Assembly (NCBI RefSeq): GCF_048381675.1
Contig: NZ_JBLWIS010000002.1
Location: 463,282 to 527,281, forward strand
DNA: 64,000 bases
Source: Advenella sp048381675
GTDB taxonomy: Bacteria > Pseudomonadota > Gammaproteobacteria > Burkholderiales > Burkholderiaceae_B
Reading direction: 5' to 3'
In this document: piece by piece, positions 25,917 through 35,192 of the stretch
Layout: every line of letters starts with the position of its first letter
How positions within the stretch are numbered: the stretch's first letter is position 1
Made by a program: the position numbers and the translations under genes
Notes under the pieces: generated by a model
Told to the model about the DNA's origin: nothing
The model's database searches: none
The model's input: the letters and a program-made list of their open reading frames with translations, nothing else

Positions 25917-27889
25917 TACACATCCAATTCGGCCAGATTGCCTTTATCTTCGATCCAGGCGCGTCGCTGTGACGACTCACCTTTGCCCATTAGCATGTCA
26001 AACATATTATTAGTCTCTTCAGGACTCAATGCACCGTAGCCTACCGGTAACAAACGGCGGGTATCCGGATTCATGGTGGTTTCCCACAACTGTTCTGGAC
26101 TCATTTCACCCAAGCCCTTGAAGCGGCTGATAGACAAAGCAGACTGCTTAACCCCTTCGGCATTGACCAGTTTATCTTGCACCGCATCCAGTTCGGCCTG
26201 GTCAAGACAGTAAATTTTCCTTGCTGGGCGCTTGCCCTGTGCCGGCACATCAACCCTGAACAGAGGCGGCTTGGCAATAAATACAAAGCCATTTTCAACC
26301 AGACGCGGAAAGTGTTTGTAAAACAGCGTCAGCAACAGAACCTGAATGTGAGAGCCATCAACGTCAGCATCGGAAAGAATGCAAATGCGGCGATAACGCA
26401 AGCCTGACAAGTCAGGATGATCATTTGGCCCATGCGGATCCACACCAACCGCAACCGAAATATCATGAATTTCATTATTGGCAAACAGACGGTCCCGATC
26501 AACTTCCCAGGCATTCAGCACTTTACCGCGCAAGGGTAAAATCGCCTGAAATTCCTTATCCCTGCCCATCTTGGCAGAACCACCCGCCGAATCACCCTCG
26601 ACCAGAAAAACTTCCGTACGGGTATTGTCGTGTGATTCGCAATCAGTCAGCTTGCCCGGCAAAACCGCAACCCCCGAGCTTTTTCGCTTCTCGATTTTCT
26701 GGTTGGAGCGGGTACGGGCCTGGGCCTGGCGAATAGCCAGTTCAGCCAGTTTCTTACCATACTCAACATTGCTGTTCAGCCACAATTCAAGGGCACTTTT
26801 GGAAAATCCCCCGACCAGCCTTACCGCATCGCGGCTATTCAGGCGTTCTTTGATTTGCCCCTGAAACTGGGGATCCAGAACCTTGGCGGACAGCACAAAA
26901 CTGGCCCGTGAGAAAACGTCTTCCGGCAACAGTTTGATGCCCTTTGGCAATAAACTGTGCAGATCGGCAAAGTTCTTTAATGCATTGAACAGGCCCTCAC
27001 GCAGGCCAGACTCGTGGGTGCCCCCCGCTGAAGTGGGGATCAGATTGACATAAGATTCACGAATCACCGCACCTTCGGTTGTCCAGCAAACCACCCATTC
27101 AGCCCCTTCTCCCACCGCAAAGGTTTCATGGTTTTTGCCTGCATACTCTTTGCCAGCGAACATGGGAATCAACAACTCGGTATCAGCCAGGGCCTCTTTC
27201 AGATATCCCTGCAAGCCGTCCTCATAGTACCATTGCCGCGACTCACCCGTTTTTTCCAGGGTTAATGAAACCTTGATGCCTGGCATAAGCACGGCTTTGC
27301 TACGCAGCAAATGTGCCAGCTCGGCCAGAGGGATAGTGGGCGAATCAAAATATTTGCTATCAGGCCAGACGCGGACACGCGTACCCGTTTTTTTACGTGG
27401 TGCTGAACCAGACGTTACGTGCAGGGGAGTAAGTACATTGCCACCATCCGCAAAAACCAGTTCGTTAATTTTGCCATCACGCCACACCTGCACTTCAAGA
27501 CGATGGGACAAGGCATTGGTTACTGATACCCCCACCCCGTGCAAACCGCCAGAAAACGCATAGGCACCACCCGCTTTTTTATCAAACTTGCCCCCTGCGT
27601 GCAGGCGGGTAAATACGATTTCAACCACGGGCACTTTTTCTTCAGGATGCAGACCAGTCGGAATACCCCGACCGTCATCCTCAACCGTCACACTATGATC
27701 CGTGTGTAAAATAACCTGGATATGTTTTCCGTAACCGGCCAGCGCCTCATCGGCTGCATTATCAATGACTTCCTGAATGATATGCAGCGGATTTTCAGTC
27801 CGCGTATACATTCCAGGCCGCTCACGAACGGGTTCAAGCCCTTTCAGAACCCTGATGGAAGCCTCGTCATAACTTGTTTTGATCGCCAC
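25916..27889 (-). CDS. parE: DNA topoisomerase IV subunit B
   Basis: ParE is the ATPase partner of ParC. The GHKL ATPase domain shows EVIDNAADEALAGYG, DDGRGIPTG and GGLHGVGVSV. The TOPRIM motifs are EGDSAGGSAKMGRD and SDADVDGSH. The protein lacks the GyrB-specific insert in the C-terminal region, which with the neighbouring parC supports ParE. I chose GTG 27889 (657 residues, M-AIKTSYDEAS) because a GAG ribosome-site remnant precedes it and relatives start there. An upstream ATG at 27922 would add 11 unlikely residues. Confidence 0.93.
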   Translation of the reverse strand: MAIKTSYDEASIRVLKGLEPVRERPGMYTRTENPLHIIQEVIDNAADEALAGYGKHIQVILHTDHSVTVEDDGRGIPTGLHPEEKVPVVEIVFTRLHAGGKFDKKAGGAYAFSGGLHGVGVSVTNALSHRLEVQVWRDGKINELVFADGGNVLTPLHVTSGSAPRKKTGTRVRVWPDSKYFDSPTIPLAELAHLLRSKAVLMPGIKVSLTLEKTGESRQWYYEDGLQGYLKEALADTELLIPMFAGKEYAGKNHETFAVGEGAEWVVCWTTEGAVIRESYVNLIPTSAGGTHESGLREGLFNALKNFADLHSLLPKGIKLLPEDVFSRASFVLSAKVLDPQFQGQIKERLNSRDAVRLVGGFSKSALELWLNSNVEYGKKLAELAIRQAQARTRSNQKIEKRKSSGVAVLPGKLTDCESHDNTRTEVFLVEGDSAGGSAKMGRDKEFQAILPLRGKVLNAWEVDRDRLFANNEIHDISVAVGVDPHGPNDHPDLSGLRYRRICILSDADVDGSHIQVLLLTLFYKHFPRLVENGFVFIAKPPLFRVDVPAQGKRPARKIYCLDQAELDAVQDKLVNAEGVKQSALSISRFKGLGEMSPEQLWETTMNPDTRRLLPVGYGALSPEETNNMFDMLMGKGESSQRRAWIEDKGNLAELDV

Positions 27890-28099
27890 GTTAGTCTCTA
27901 TACTGTGCAAAAAAACAGACATTTTAAAGTCTGATTAGTGATTTTGTCGTGCCATCCGGGCATTTTCGTACAATCTTTAGATATAAGTGTTATTCTTACA
28001 CAAATCGCAGTACACATTTTGTTCCTGAAACAAGCGGACAACCTTACATTCCCAGTGTACTTGGCTATTCAAATTTCACCAATATAAAATTTAATTCGT

Positions 28100-28426
28100 A
28101 TGAGCGATACTATCAAACACGCGACTGAAGCCAGCTTTAACGCTGATGTTCTCAAGTCTGACAAACCCGTACTGGTTGACTATTGGGCACCTTGGTGTGG
28201 CCCCTGTAAAGCCATTGCCCCCGTCCTTGAAGAAGTTGCCAAAGAATACGAAGGACGCCTGCAAGTCGTCAAGGTAGACGTCCAGGATCACCCTGAAGTT
28301 GCTGCACAATTCGGCATTCGCGGTATCCCCACCCTAATGGTGTTCAAACACGGCGAAGCCGTTGCCACCAAAGTTGGTGCCGTTAACAAAGCACAACTTA
28401 CCAGCTTTATCGATAGCGCCCTCTAA
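28100..28426 (+). CDS. trxA: Thioredoxin
   Basis: This 108-residue thioredoxin 1-type disulfide reductase has the active site WAPWCGPCK (Cys about 33 and 36), the cis-Pro segment GIRGIPTLMVFK and the usual fold length. It is divergent from parE and lies upstream of rho, a widely conserved trxA-rho arrangement. Confidence 0.97.
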   Translation: MSDTIKHATEASFNADVLKSDKPVLVDYWAPWCGPCKAIAPVLEEVAKEYEGRLQVVKVDVQDHPEVAAQFGIRGIPTLMVFKHGEAVATKVGAVNKAQLTSFIDSAL

Positions 28427-28453
28427 AATCATCCAACGTATTTTATTCGTCGC

Positions 28454-28474
28454 GCGGGCTCATCCGTAGCCCGC
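28454..28474 (+). terminator. Hairpin between trxA and rho
   Basis: GCGGGCT and AGCCCGC form a perfect GC-rich 7-bp stem with a 7-base loop. No T-run follows, so it may attenuate or stabilise the trxA transcript rather than stop it fully. It also lies in the rho leader. Confidence 0.45.
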
Positions 28475-28511
28475 CAATTTCTCATTCCCTATTTTATTCT
28501 TATTAAAAATA

Positions 28512-29768
28512 ATGCATCTTAATGAACTCAAGGCACTGCATGTGTCGCAGCTGCTTGAAATGGCAGCCACCCTGGAAATAGACAACGCAAACCGTTTTCG
28601 CAAGCAAGAACTCATGTTTGCCATCATGAAACGACGGGCAAAACAAGGCGAACAAATTTTCGGTGATGGTGTCCTCGAGGTTCTTCCTGACGGCTTTGGT
28701 TTCCTGCGCTCTCCAGAAACTTCTTACCTGGCCAGCACAGACGACATTTATATTTCCCCCTCACAAATTCGCCGTTTCAACCTGCATACTGGCGACTCCA
28801 TCGAAGGTGAAGTTCGTGTTCCCAAAGACGGCGAGCGTTATTTTGCATTAGTCAAGGTTGAAAAAGTCAACGGTGTGGCCCCTGAACTGATGAAACACCG
28901 GATCATGTTCGAAAACCTCACGCCATTGCACCCGAACAAACCGATGATTTTCGAGCGTGATATCAAAAGCGAAGAAAACTACACCGGTCGGATCCTGGAT
29001 ATTTTCGCCCCTATGGGCAAAGGCCAGCGCGCACTGATTGTAGCCAGCCCAAAATCCGGTAAAACCGTCATGATGCAGCACATTGCGCACTCCATCTCGG
29101 CCAACTATCCGGATGCCGTCCTGATTGTCCTACTGGTTGACGAACGTCCTGAAGAAGTGACTGAAATGCAACGCACCGTTCGCGGTGAAGTGGTTGCCTC
29201 TACGTTTGACGAACCCGCTACCCGTCACGTACAAGTAGCTGAAATGGTCATTGAAAAAGCCAAGCGTCTGGTTGAGCTGAAAAAAGACGTGGTTATTTTG
29301 CTGGACTCCATCACCCGTCTGGCCCGCGCCTACAACACGGTTGTACCGGCCTCGGGTAAAGTATTAACCGGTGGTGTGGATGCCAACGCACTGCAACGCC
29401 CCAAACGCTTCTTTGGCGCAGCACGTAACCTTGAAGAAGGCGGCTCCCTTACCATTATTGGCACTGCCCTGATTGAAACCGGCAGCCGCATGGACGAGGT
29501 CATTTACGAAGAGTTTAAAGGCACCGGCAACTCCGAGGTTCATCTTGAGCGTCGCCTGGCTGAAAAACGCCTGTATCCTGCCATCAACCTGAACAAAACC
29601 GGCACACGACGCGAAGAACTGCTAATGAAGCCCGAAACCTTGCAAAAAGTCTGGGTGCTGCGTAAATTTATTCATGAAATGGATGAAATTGAATCCATGG
29701 AATTCATTATGGATAAAATCCGCGCAACGAAAAACAATGACCAGTTTTTCGATATGATGAAAAAATAA
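28512..29768 (+). CDS. rho: Transcription termination factor Rho
   Basis: Rho is the hexameric RNA helicase that ends transcription. The 418 residues match E. coli (419). The N-terminal RNA-binding domain contains GFGFLRSPETSYLAS (about residues 57-70). The ATPase domain has the P-loop SPKSGKTVM (about 180) and Walker B VVILLDSITRLARAY (about 260). The C-terminus carries ERRLAEKRLYPAINL. A strong terminator follows. Confidence 0.98.
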   Translation: MHLNELKALHVSQLLEMAATLEIDNANRFRKQELMFAIMKRRAKQGEQIFGDGVLEVLPDGFGFLRSPETSYLASTDDIYISPSQIRRFNLHTGDSIEGEVRVPKDGERYFALVKVEKVNGVAPELMKHRIMFENLTPLHPNKPMIFERDIKSEENYTGRILDIFAPMGKGQRALIVASPKSGKTVMMQHIAHSISANYPDAVLIVLLVDERPEEVTEMQRTVRGEVVASTFDEPATRHVQVAEMVIEKAKRLVELKKDVVILLDSITRLARAYNTVVPASGKVLTGGVDANALQRPKRFFGAARNLEEGGSLTIIGTALIETGSRMDEVIYEEFKGTGNSEVHLERRLAEKRLYPAINLNKTGTRREELLMKPETLQKVWVLRKFIHEMDEIESMEFIMDKIRATKNNDQFFDMMKK

Positions 29769-29786
29769 TTTTCATCATCAAGCAAA

Positions 29787-29817
29787 CAAAAAGCCTGTTA
29801 AATAACGGGCTTTTTTG
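29787..29817 (+). terminator. Rho-independent terminator after rho
   Basis: AAAAAGCCTGTTA and TAACGGGCTTTTTT form an imperfect 12-bp stem with a T-run, 18 bases after the rho stop. Confidence 0.85.
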
Positions 29818-29988
29818 TTTTTAATGCTTTGCTTTCATTCTGTTGCGACAACATGCAGGTAGCAGGTGTTTGTATTGTGATGAACAATACGTTATGCTTG
29901 ATATAAAGAATTGACAACAATAATAATTTATTCCGGCCCAAAATCTTTTCAGGCATTTTTTTATGTCGCACCACTACAGGAGATAAAG

Positions 29989-30180
29989 ATGGAAAAGGAT
30001 AAAGAGCAAAAACTGATGCTGATGGATCCGGATACCGGTGAAGTCCACTCACTTCAACACTGGATTGCAACCAAACCCATGTGGGAAGGCTCGCTTTCAA
30101 ACCCCATGGAAGGGCTGATTGAAGTAGTGAAAGACGCACATGGAAAATGGGTTCCCAAACATGAAAAAGGCGCACAATAA
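29989..30180 (+). CDS. Small hypothetical protein, 63 aa
   Basis: The ATG at 29989 is preceded by CAGGAG at a good distance, so translation is credible. The protein is acidic at the start (MEKDKEQ) and has no signal peptide or membrane helix. It contains MLMDPDTGEVHSLQHWIATK and a C-terminal KWVPKHEKG. I do not recognise a domain. A GC-rich hairpin at 30196-30217 follows. It is transcribed alone between rho and the nucleosidase gene. Confidence 0.7.
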   Translation: MEKDKEQKLMLMDPDTGEVHSLQHWIATKPMWEGSLSNPMEGLIEVVKDAHGKWVPKHEKGAQ

Positions 30181-30195
30181 TCCTGACCTGCCAAT

Positions 30196-30217
30196 GGCCT
30201 GATGGGTTAATCAGGCC
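30196..30217 (+). terminator. Hairpin after the 63-aa gene
   Basis: GGCCTGAT and ATCAGGCC form a perfect 8-bp stem with a 6-base loop, 15 bases after the stop codon. It is not followed by a T-run, so it is a weak terminator candidate. Confidence 0.45.
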
Positions 30218-30400
30218 AACCAGACCCAACAGTCGTACTGCACTTCTATTTTTATACCAACGCATCAATCATTCAGCGATACTATCCGTACGGCCCCCAT
30301 TTATCCCAGCTGTCTTCTTTGCACAAAACCATGGTTCACATGCTTTAATGCCTGCCCGGGCTTACAATATGAGCTTGTTTAATATCCATCACGTCAAAAC

Positions 30401-31165
30401 ATGTCTGCTTTAGGAATTATTGCCGCCTTACACCAGGAAATTGCCAGCCTTTTGGCGCTCATGGAACCAAATATAAAAACTCATCGTATTGGCCAGCGTG
30501 ATTACCACGAAGGCACGCTTATGGGGCGTCCCTGTGTGGTCGTTCTTTGCCGCATCGGGAAAGTAGCCGCTGCAGCAACCACGGTTACGCTTATCCGGGA
30601 ATTCAAGGCAAACGCCATACTATTCACGGGAGTTGCCGGCAGCATCAATCAAAAAGTCAACGTCGGTGATGTGGTAGTGGCGAGCCAATTATTACAATAT
30701 GATATCGACGCCAGCCCGCTATTTCCCCGTTATGAAATTCCCTTGTTGGGTGTAAGCCATTTCAACGCTGACGCAAACCTTTCGGCACAACTACACCAAT
30801 GCACACAAGATTACATCCGTAATGACCTAAACCTGGAACTTGATCCCACTTCCCGAGAAACATTCAGGCTTCACAATCCGCAATGCCATACAGGGATGAT
30901 CATTAGCGGGGATTGTTTTGTCAGTGATGTAAACCATTCGATGCAATTACAACAGGACTTACCCGCTGCCTTATGTGTAGAAATGGAAGGAGCCTCGGTT
31001 GCCCAGATTTGTTATGAGTATGAGGTACCTTTTGCCGTTGTCCGCATCATCTCCGACCAGGCTGACGGTTCGGCACACATTGATTTCAGTGCTTTTCTGG
31101 AGCAAGTAGCACGATTTTATTCAGCTGGGATTTTAAGGCGATTTTTAGAAACCAGCCTGAATTAA
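30401..31165 (+). CDS. mtnN: 5'-methylthioadenosine/S-adenosylhomocysteine nucleosidase
   Basis: It splits MTA and SAH to recycle the sulfur of methionine and stop feedback on methyltransferases. The 254-residue protein of the PNP/UDP family has the expected catalytic residues: Glu in ALHQEIA (about 13), the EMEGASVAQ ribose-binding motif, and Asp in SDQAD near the C-terminus. It is slightly longer than E. coli MtnN (232) because of an insertion around residues 125-150. It stands alone. Confidence 0.9.
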   Translation: MSALGIIAALHQEIASLLALMEPNIKTHRIGQRDYHEGTLMGRPCVVVLCRIGKVAAAATTVTLIREFKANAILFTGVAGSINQKVNVGDVVVASQLLQYDIDASPLFPRYEIPLLGVSHFNADANLSAQLHQCTQDYIRNDLNLELDPTSRETFRLHNPQCHTGMIISGDCFVSDVNHSMQLQQDLPAALCVEMEGASVAQICYEYEVPFAVVRIISDQADGSAHIDFSAFLEQVARFYSAGILRRFLETSLN

Positions 31166-31226
31166 ACCGCCAAACAGTTGCCGGTATCTGCCGACTCATG
31201 CCTTCAAATATGCAGGCATTTATTGG

Positions 31227-31658
31227 CTACAGCGCAGATTTCAGCAGCTTTAGCGCGTGGCGAAACTGCTCACGTCTGTCCTGGTTCATGGAACGGCAAC
31301 TTTCCTGCTTAACCGAAGTATTAATGGCGTTAAACTGCTCAATACGGTTAGAAATTGCATGTCCATATTCCCCATCATCTGAAACCAACTCATTGTAACT
31401 ACTGATAAAATCACCAACAAACCGGGTGGCTTGCTGATTATTAAGCGGCAGCAATTGCTGGACATCTTCCTGCATATTATGCTCAAGACGATCAGCGGAC
31501 AGCGCTGGATCAAGGTCCGCACAAAACTCATGCAAAAAATAATAATCAAAAGAAGCGATAAAAACTGCCTCTTTGGTTTTTTCCGGTACGTTTTGCGGAC
31601 TGCCTAAATTTGGCCACAGCAACATTATCAGAAGCCATTTTTTTGAAAGAATTTTCAT
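31227..31658 (-). CDS. Exported hypothetical protein, 143 aa
   Basis: I chose ATG 31658 because AAGGAAAT precedes it. The N-terminus (MKILSKKWLLIMLLWPNLGSP) is a likely signal peptide, so the protein should be periplasmic. The mature part is helical and acidic with two Cys (about residues 45 and 120), which could form a disulfide. No domain was recognised. It converges on mtnN and is divergent from the oxygenase gene. Confidence 0.6.
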   Translation of the reverse strand: MKILSKKWLLIMLLWPNLGSPQNVPEKTKEAVFIASFDYYFLHEFCADLDPALSADRLEHNMQEDVQQLLPLNNQQATRFVGDFISSYNELVSDDGEYGHAISNRIEQFNAINTSVKQESCRSMNQDRREQFRHALKLLKSAL

Positions 31659-31940
31659 GATTTCCTTTTCTGGCAAAATTGCCCATTCAATCTTTATCAA
31701 GACAATAAATACAAAAACCGCTTTTATTTATCCGATGTTTTTCGGGTTAAATCCAAGTACTTAACTTTAAAAAAATTCTGTACAGTCCACCCAAGTCCAT
31801 ATAAAATCACCTCCCGGATTTATATTTATCCGTCTTTCCCAATCGAAAAAACCTTAATAAAACAACTGTATAACCCGCTCATCAAAAACCTCGGGAGATT
31901 GCGATTCGAGTCGATCTTTTTTTAATCTGGCAACTTCATC
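31659..31940. other. Divergent intergenic region, no gene seen
   Basis: These 282 AT-rich bases lie between the exported hypothetical (-) and the oxygenase (+). They should hold both promoters. I saw no long open frame, repeat or clear operator. Confidence 0.5.
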
Positions 31941-32567
31941 ATGAATGCAATAAATGACATTTTAACAGCCCTGGAAAGCAAGGGCTGGGCAATTTGCGAC
32001 AGGCTAATGCCTGCTACCCTGGCACACCGTTTATTTATTGAAGGGCAGCAACGCTGGGAACAAGGCCAGTTCCATGATGCCCGTATCGGACGCGAACAGC
32101 AACTGGCACGGGTAACCTCTATTCGCGGCGATGCTATCCTTTGGCTTGAACCAGAAAGCCAATATCCCGCCAGCCAGGAAATATTTAAATTAACCGGTTT
32201 AATGCAGCAAGCATTAAACCGGTATTTTTTTCTGGGCCTCAAACACATGGAATTACACTTTGCCCGTTATGCATCGGGTACCGGTTATGCCCGCCATCTG
32301 GACCAGCACAAAAACACCACTTTCAGAAAAATTACCCTGGTGACCTACCTGAACCCGGAATGGACACAAGAAGACGGTGGCGAACTGGTTTTATATGACC
32401 CGGAAAACCCGCTGCAGGAAATGCATCGCGTCCTGCCTGTTGCCGGCAGGACTGTCATTTTCAGAAGTGACCTGATTGAACATGAAGTATTACCCTGCCA
32501 AAAACCACGCTGGAGCATAACCGGCTGGTTCAGAGATGATGAAAAGTTTTTTGACCTGGCCGCCTGA
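31941..32567 (+). CDS. 2-oxoglutarate/Fe(II)-dependent oxygenase, prolyl-4-hydroxylase-like
   Basis: The 208-residue protein has the double-stranded beta-helix facial triad: HxD in YARHLDQH (about residues 119-121) and the distal His in LIEHEVLP (about 179), followed by the 2-oxoglutarate-binding Arg in RWSITGWF. The fold and length match bacterial P4H-like enzymes that hydroxylate proline in proteins or free substrates. The substrate is not known. The gene is single and a 12-bp inverted repeat follows it. Confidence 0.85.
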   Translation: MNAINDILTALESKGWAICDRLMPATLAHRLFIEGQQRWEQGQFHDARIGREQQLARVTSIRGDAILWLEPESQYPASQEIFKLTGLMQQALNRYFFLGLKHMELHFARYASGTGYARHLDQHKNTTFRKITLVTYLNPEWTQEDGGELVLYDPENPLQEMHRVLPVAGRTVIFRSDLIEHEVLPCQKPRWSITGWFRDDEKFFDLAA

Positions 32568-32600
32568 TATTGATTTTATACCTTTGAGTCAAGGCAAGCT

Positions 32601-32632
32601 GCCAATCCATTCTTGATCCTGAATGGATTGGC
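32601..32632 (+). terminator. Inverted repeat after the oxygenase gene
   Basis: GCCAATCCATTC and GAATGGATTGGC form a perfect 12-bp stem with an 8-base loop, followed by CTTTGT. It is a probable terminator with a short T-run. Confidence 0.65.
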
Positions 32633-32767
32633 CTTTGTAAACAGCAAAAAATGCAATTGAATGGTTGTGTAATATAATCGTTGCTTGAATTGAGACTTGG
32701 CTAAAAACCAAAGGCCTGATGAATCAATTCATTTTTCAAATTTAAAAGAATAAAAGGAGACGTTGTA

Positions 32768-33898
32768 ATGAGTGGACCGTTAAAAGGGATTCGTGTGGTT
32801 GAAATGGCCGGCATTGGGCCAGCGCCCTTTTGTGCCATGATGCTTGCCGATATGGGCGCCGAGGTTATTCGCATAGACAGGCTGACCGAAAGCTTGCTGG
32901 GCAGTGGCGGTACCGTGGTTGACCGTGGACGCAGAACGATTGCGCTGGATATAAAAAAAGACCATGCCAAGGAAATATTACACAAGCTGATTGCCCGCAG
33001 TGACGTTTTAATTGAAGGCTTCCGGCCCGGTGTAATGGAAAAGCTGGGCTTGGGCCCCGATGTTTGTTTTGAACAGAATCCCAAACTCATCTACAGCCGC
33101 ATGACTGGTTGGGGACAAACCGGGTTACTCTCAAAAACCGCCGGTCACGATATCAACTATCTTTCCCTGACGGGCGTCCTGCATGCAATGGGACAGGCTG
33201 ACCGCCCCCCTGCCCCACCATTACATCTGGTTGGGGATCAGGGTGGTGGCGCAATGATGCTGGCTTTTGGTATTGTGTGCGCTCTTTTCGAAGCACAAAA
33301 ATCCGGCAAAGGGCAAGTTATTGATGCCGCCATTTCCGATGGCGCGTCAACGCTTGGCTCCATCTACCATTCCTTACTGGAACAGGGGAAATGGCAAAAC
33401 CAGCGCGAAGCAAACCTGCTGGATGGTGGTGCACCTTTCTATACCTGCTATACCTGCAAAGACGGTAAATATATTTCAATTGGGGCAATTGAGCCACAGT
33501 TTTACCAGTTACTGCTAGAAAAATGCGAACTGACAGATCCAATTTTTGCACGGCAAATGGATAAATCAGCCTGGCCTGAAATAAAGCAAAAATTTACCGA
33601 ACTGTTCAAAAGCAAAACCCGCCAGGAATGGTGCGAGCTGCTGGAAGGCACTGATGCATGTTTTGCCCCTGTCCTGGATTTTGAAGAGGCTGCCAGCCAC
33701 CCGCACAATACCAGCCGCAACAATTTCATCAAGATCAATGGAATGACTGCGCCAGCCGCCTCACCCCGCCTTAGCCGAACCCCAGCCACACCCGGCGAGA
33801 TTTTTAAAAACGGCCATCACACAGCAGAAATACTGAATGAACTGGGTTACGGAAACGACGACCTTGAAAAATTCAGGCAAATAGGCCTGATTAAATAA
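32768..33898 (+). CDS. Alpha-methylacyl-CoA racemase-like protein (CoA-transferase family III fold)
   Basis: The 376-residue CaiB/BaiF protein is likely to racemise 2-methyl-branched acyl-CoAs. The racemase acid/base pair is visible: His127 in AGHDINYLSLTG and Asp157 in LVGDQGGGAM, matching His126 and Asp156 of the mycobacterial enzyme as I recall it. The N-terminal GIRVVEMAGIGPAPFCAMML is also racemase-like. CoA-transferases of this fold keep only the Asp. AGGAGA precedes ATG 32768. It stands alone, 5 kb from the CoA catabolic clusters with which it may cooperate. Confidence 0.85.
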   Translation: MSGPLKGIRVVEMAGIGPAPFCAMMLADMGAEVIRIDRLTESLLGSGGTVVDRGRRTIALDIKKDHAKEILHKLIARSDVLIEGFRPGVMEKLGLGPDVCFEQNPKLIYSRMTGWGQTGLLSKTAGHDINYLSLTGVLHAMGQADRPPAPPLHLVGDQGGGAMMLAFGIVCALFEAQKSGKGQVIDAAISDGASTLGSIYHSLLEQGKWQNQREANLLDGGAPFYTCYTCKDGKYISIGAIEPQFYQLLLEKCELTDPIFARQMDKSAWPEIKQKFTELFKSKTRQEWCELLEGTDACFAPVLDFEEAASHPHNTSRNNFIKINGMTAPAASPRLSRTPATPGEIFKNGHHTAEILNELGYGNDDLEKFRQIGLIK

Positions 33899-34177
33899 GT
33901 AATACCCATCATCCTTGACCAGGATTATTTACCTGTTTTGGGAATATTGCTGAGTTTTTTTGCTTATAAGACTGTAGCGTTACCAGTCATGAATTGGTAA
34001 CGCGATTAGCTTAGTATGCTGTTTTCAAGTTAATAAATACAACCTGACCCAGGTATATAACCTGCTTTACAGAAAAAAATTTAACAATATGCAATAAATT
34101 CTTTTTCTAGCCACACATAAAAAATATAATCAGACTCCACAAGAAATTTACAAGAACGCTTCTGACCAAAACTCAAC
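33899..34177. other. Intergenic stretch with a 9-bp perfect palindrome
   Basis: These 279 AT-rich bases hold no gene. A dyad GCGTTACCA / TGGTAACGC (33977-33985 and 33995-34003, 9-base loop) lies 80 bases after the racemase stop. There is no T-run, so it may be an operator for the downstream gene or a weak terminator. Confidence 0.5.
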
Positions 34178-35116
34178 ATGTATGATCTGATTGGTGATAT
34201 TCACGGCTATGCCCAACCCCTGAAACAGCTGCTTGCCAAGCTGGACTACATTGAAAAAAACGGCTATTGGCAACACCCGGAACGCAAAGTGATTTTTTTG
34301 GGCGATTTTATCGACCGTGGGCCCGAGCAAGTGGAAACCGTCCTGATTGCCAAAGCGATGGTAGAAAACAATGCTGCACTAGCCGTCATGGGAAATCATG
34401 AATTCAACGCCGTGGCCTGGACAATGCACAACCCCCGGAAGCCAGGTGAATTTCTACGGCCCCATACAGAAAGATATTTGCGGCAGCACCAAACATTTCT
34501 GGAACAGGTTATCGAAGACTCTAGCCTGCATCAGGAAATCACCAACTGGTTTGCCAGCTTGCCCCTTTTCCTGGAGTTTCCCGGTTTCAGGGTCATCCAT
34601 GCTTGCTGGCACGTACCTTCATTAACAATACTGGCCCCCTTTCTGGATGACCAGAACCGCATACGTCCTGAAGCCTGGTCAATCTTGAGTGCAAAAGGAA
34701 CCGAAACCTTCGAAGCACTGGAAACCGTTTTGAAAGGCCTGAACATAGAACTGCCTTCGGGTTACGGTTTTGATGACAAGGATGGCAATTTTCGTAACGA
34801 AATAAGGGCCCAATGGTGGGAACTGAATGGACTAACCTATCGTGATCTGGCCATGGTGCCACCCAGCGCCATTGAACAAATTCCCCATATTCCCGTGCCA
34901 GATGATGTGGTGCCAGGCTATCAGGAAGACAAACCCCTGTTTGTAGGCCACTACTGGATGACCGGAGAACCAGAACCCCTCACGCCCTATATTGCCTGCC
35001 TGGATTACAGCATTGCAGCACGCAATACGAAATCAGTCACAAAAGGAAAATTATGTGCTTACCGATGGCAAGGAGAAACCGAATTACTGCGTGACCGGTT
35101 TGTCTGGGTAAGCTGA
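34178..35116 (+). CDS. Calcineurin-like metallophosphoesterase (PrpE/ApaH-like)
   Basis: This 312-residue phosphatase has the complete two-metal signature: GDIHGY (residues 6-11), LGDFIDRGP (about 46-54) and GNHEFNA (about 72-78). A later His (about 145, IHACWHVPS) and GHYWMTGE supply further metal ligands. Such proteins act as serine/threonine phosphatases or diadenosine polyphosphate hydrolases. The substrate cannot be told from sequence. It is transcribed alone. Confidence 0.85.
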   Translation: MYDLIGDIHGYAQPLKQLLAKLDYIEKNGYWQHPERKVIFLGDFIDRGPEQVETVLIAKAMVENNAALAVMGNHEFNAVAWTMHNPRKPGEFLRPHTERYLRQHQTFLEQVIEDSSLHQEITNWFASLPLFLEFPGFRVIHACWHVPSLTILAPFLDDQNRIRPEAWSILSAKGTETFEALETVLKGLNIELPSGYGFDDKDGNFRNEIRAQWWELNGLTYRDLAMVPPSAIEQIPHIPVPDDVVPGYQEDKPLFVGHYWMTGEPEPLTPYIACLDYSIAARNTKSVTKGKLCAYRWQGETELLRDRFVWVS

Positions 35117-35192
35117 TATTTACATTCCTTCTGTGCCAAGCCCTAACCCATCCTGTACACCAGATGGATTCTTGATAAACGGCGCCATATGG

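Noticed and set aside
25916..27889. Calling the gene gyrB
   Set aside because: It lacks the GyrB C-terminal insert and overlaps parC directly, so parE is the better fit.
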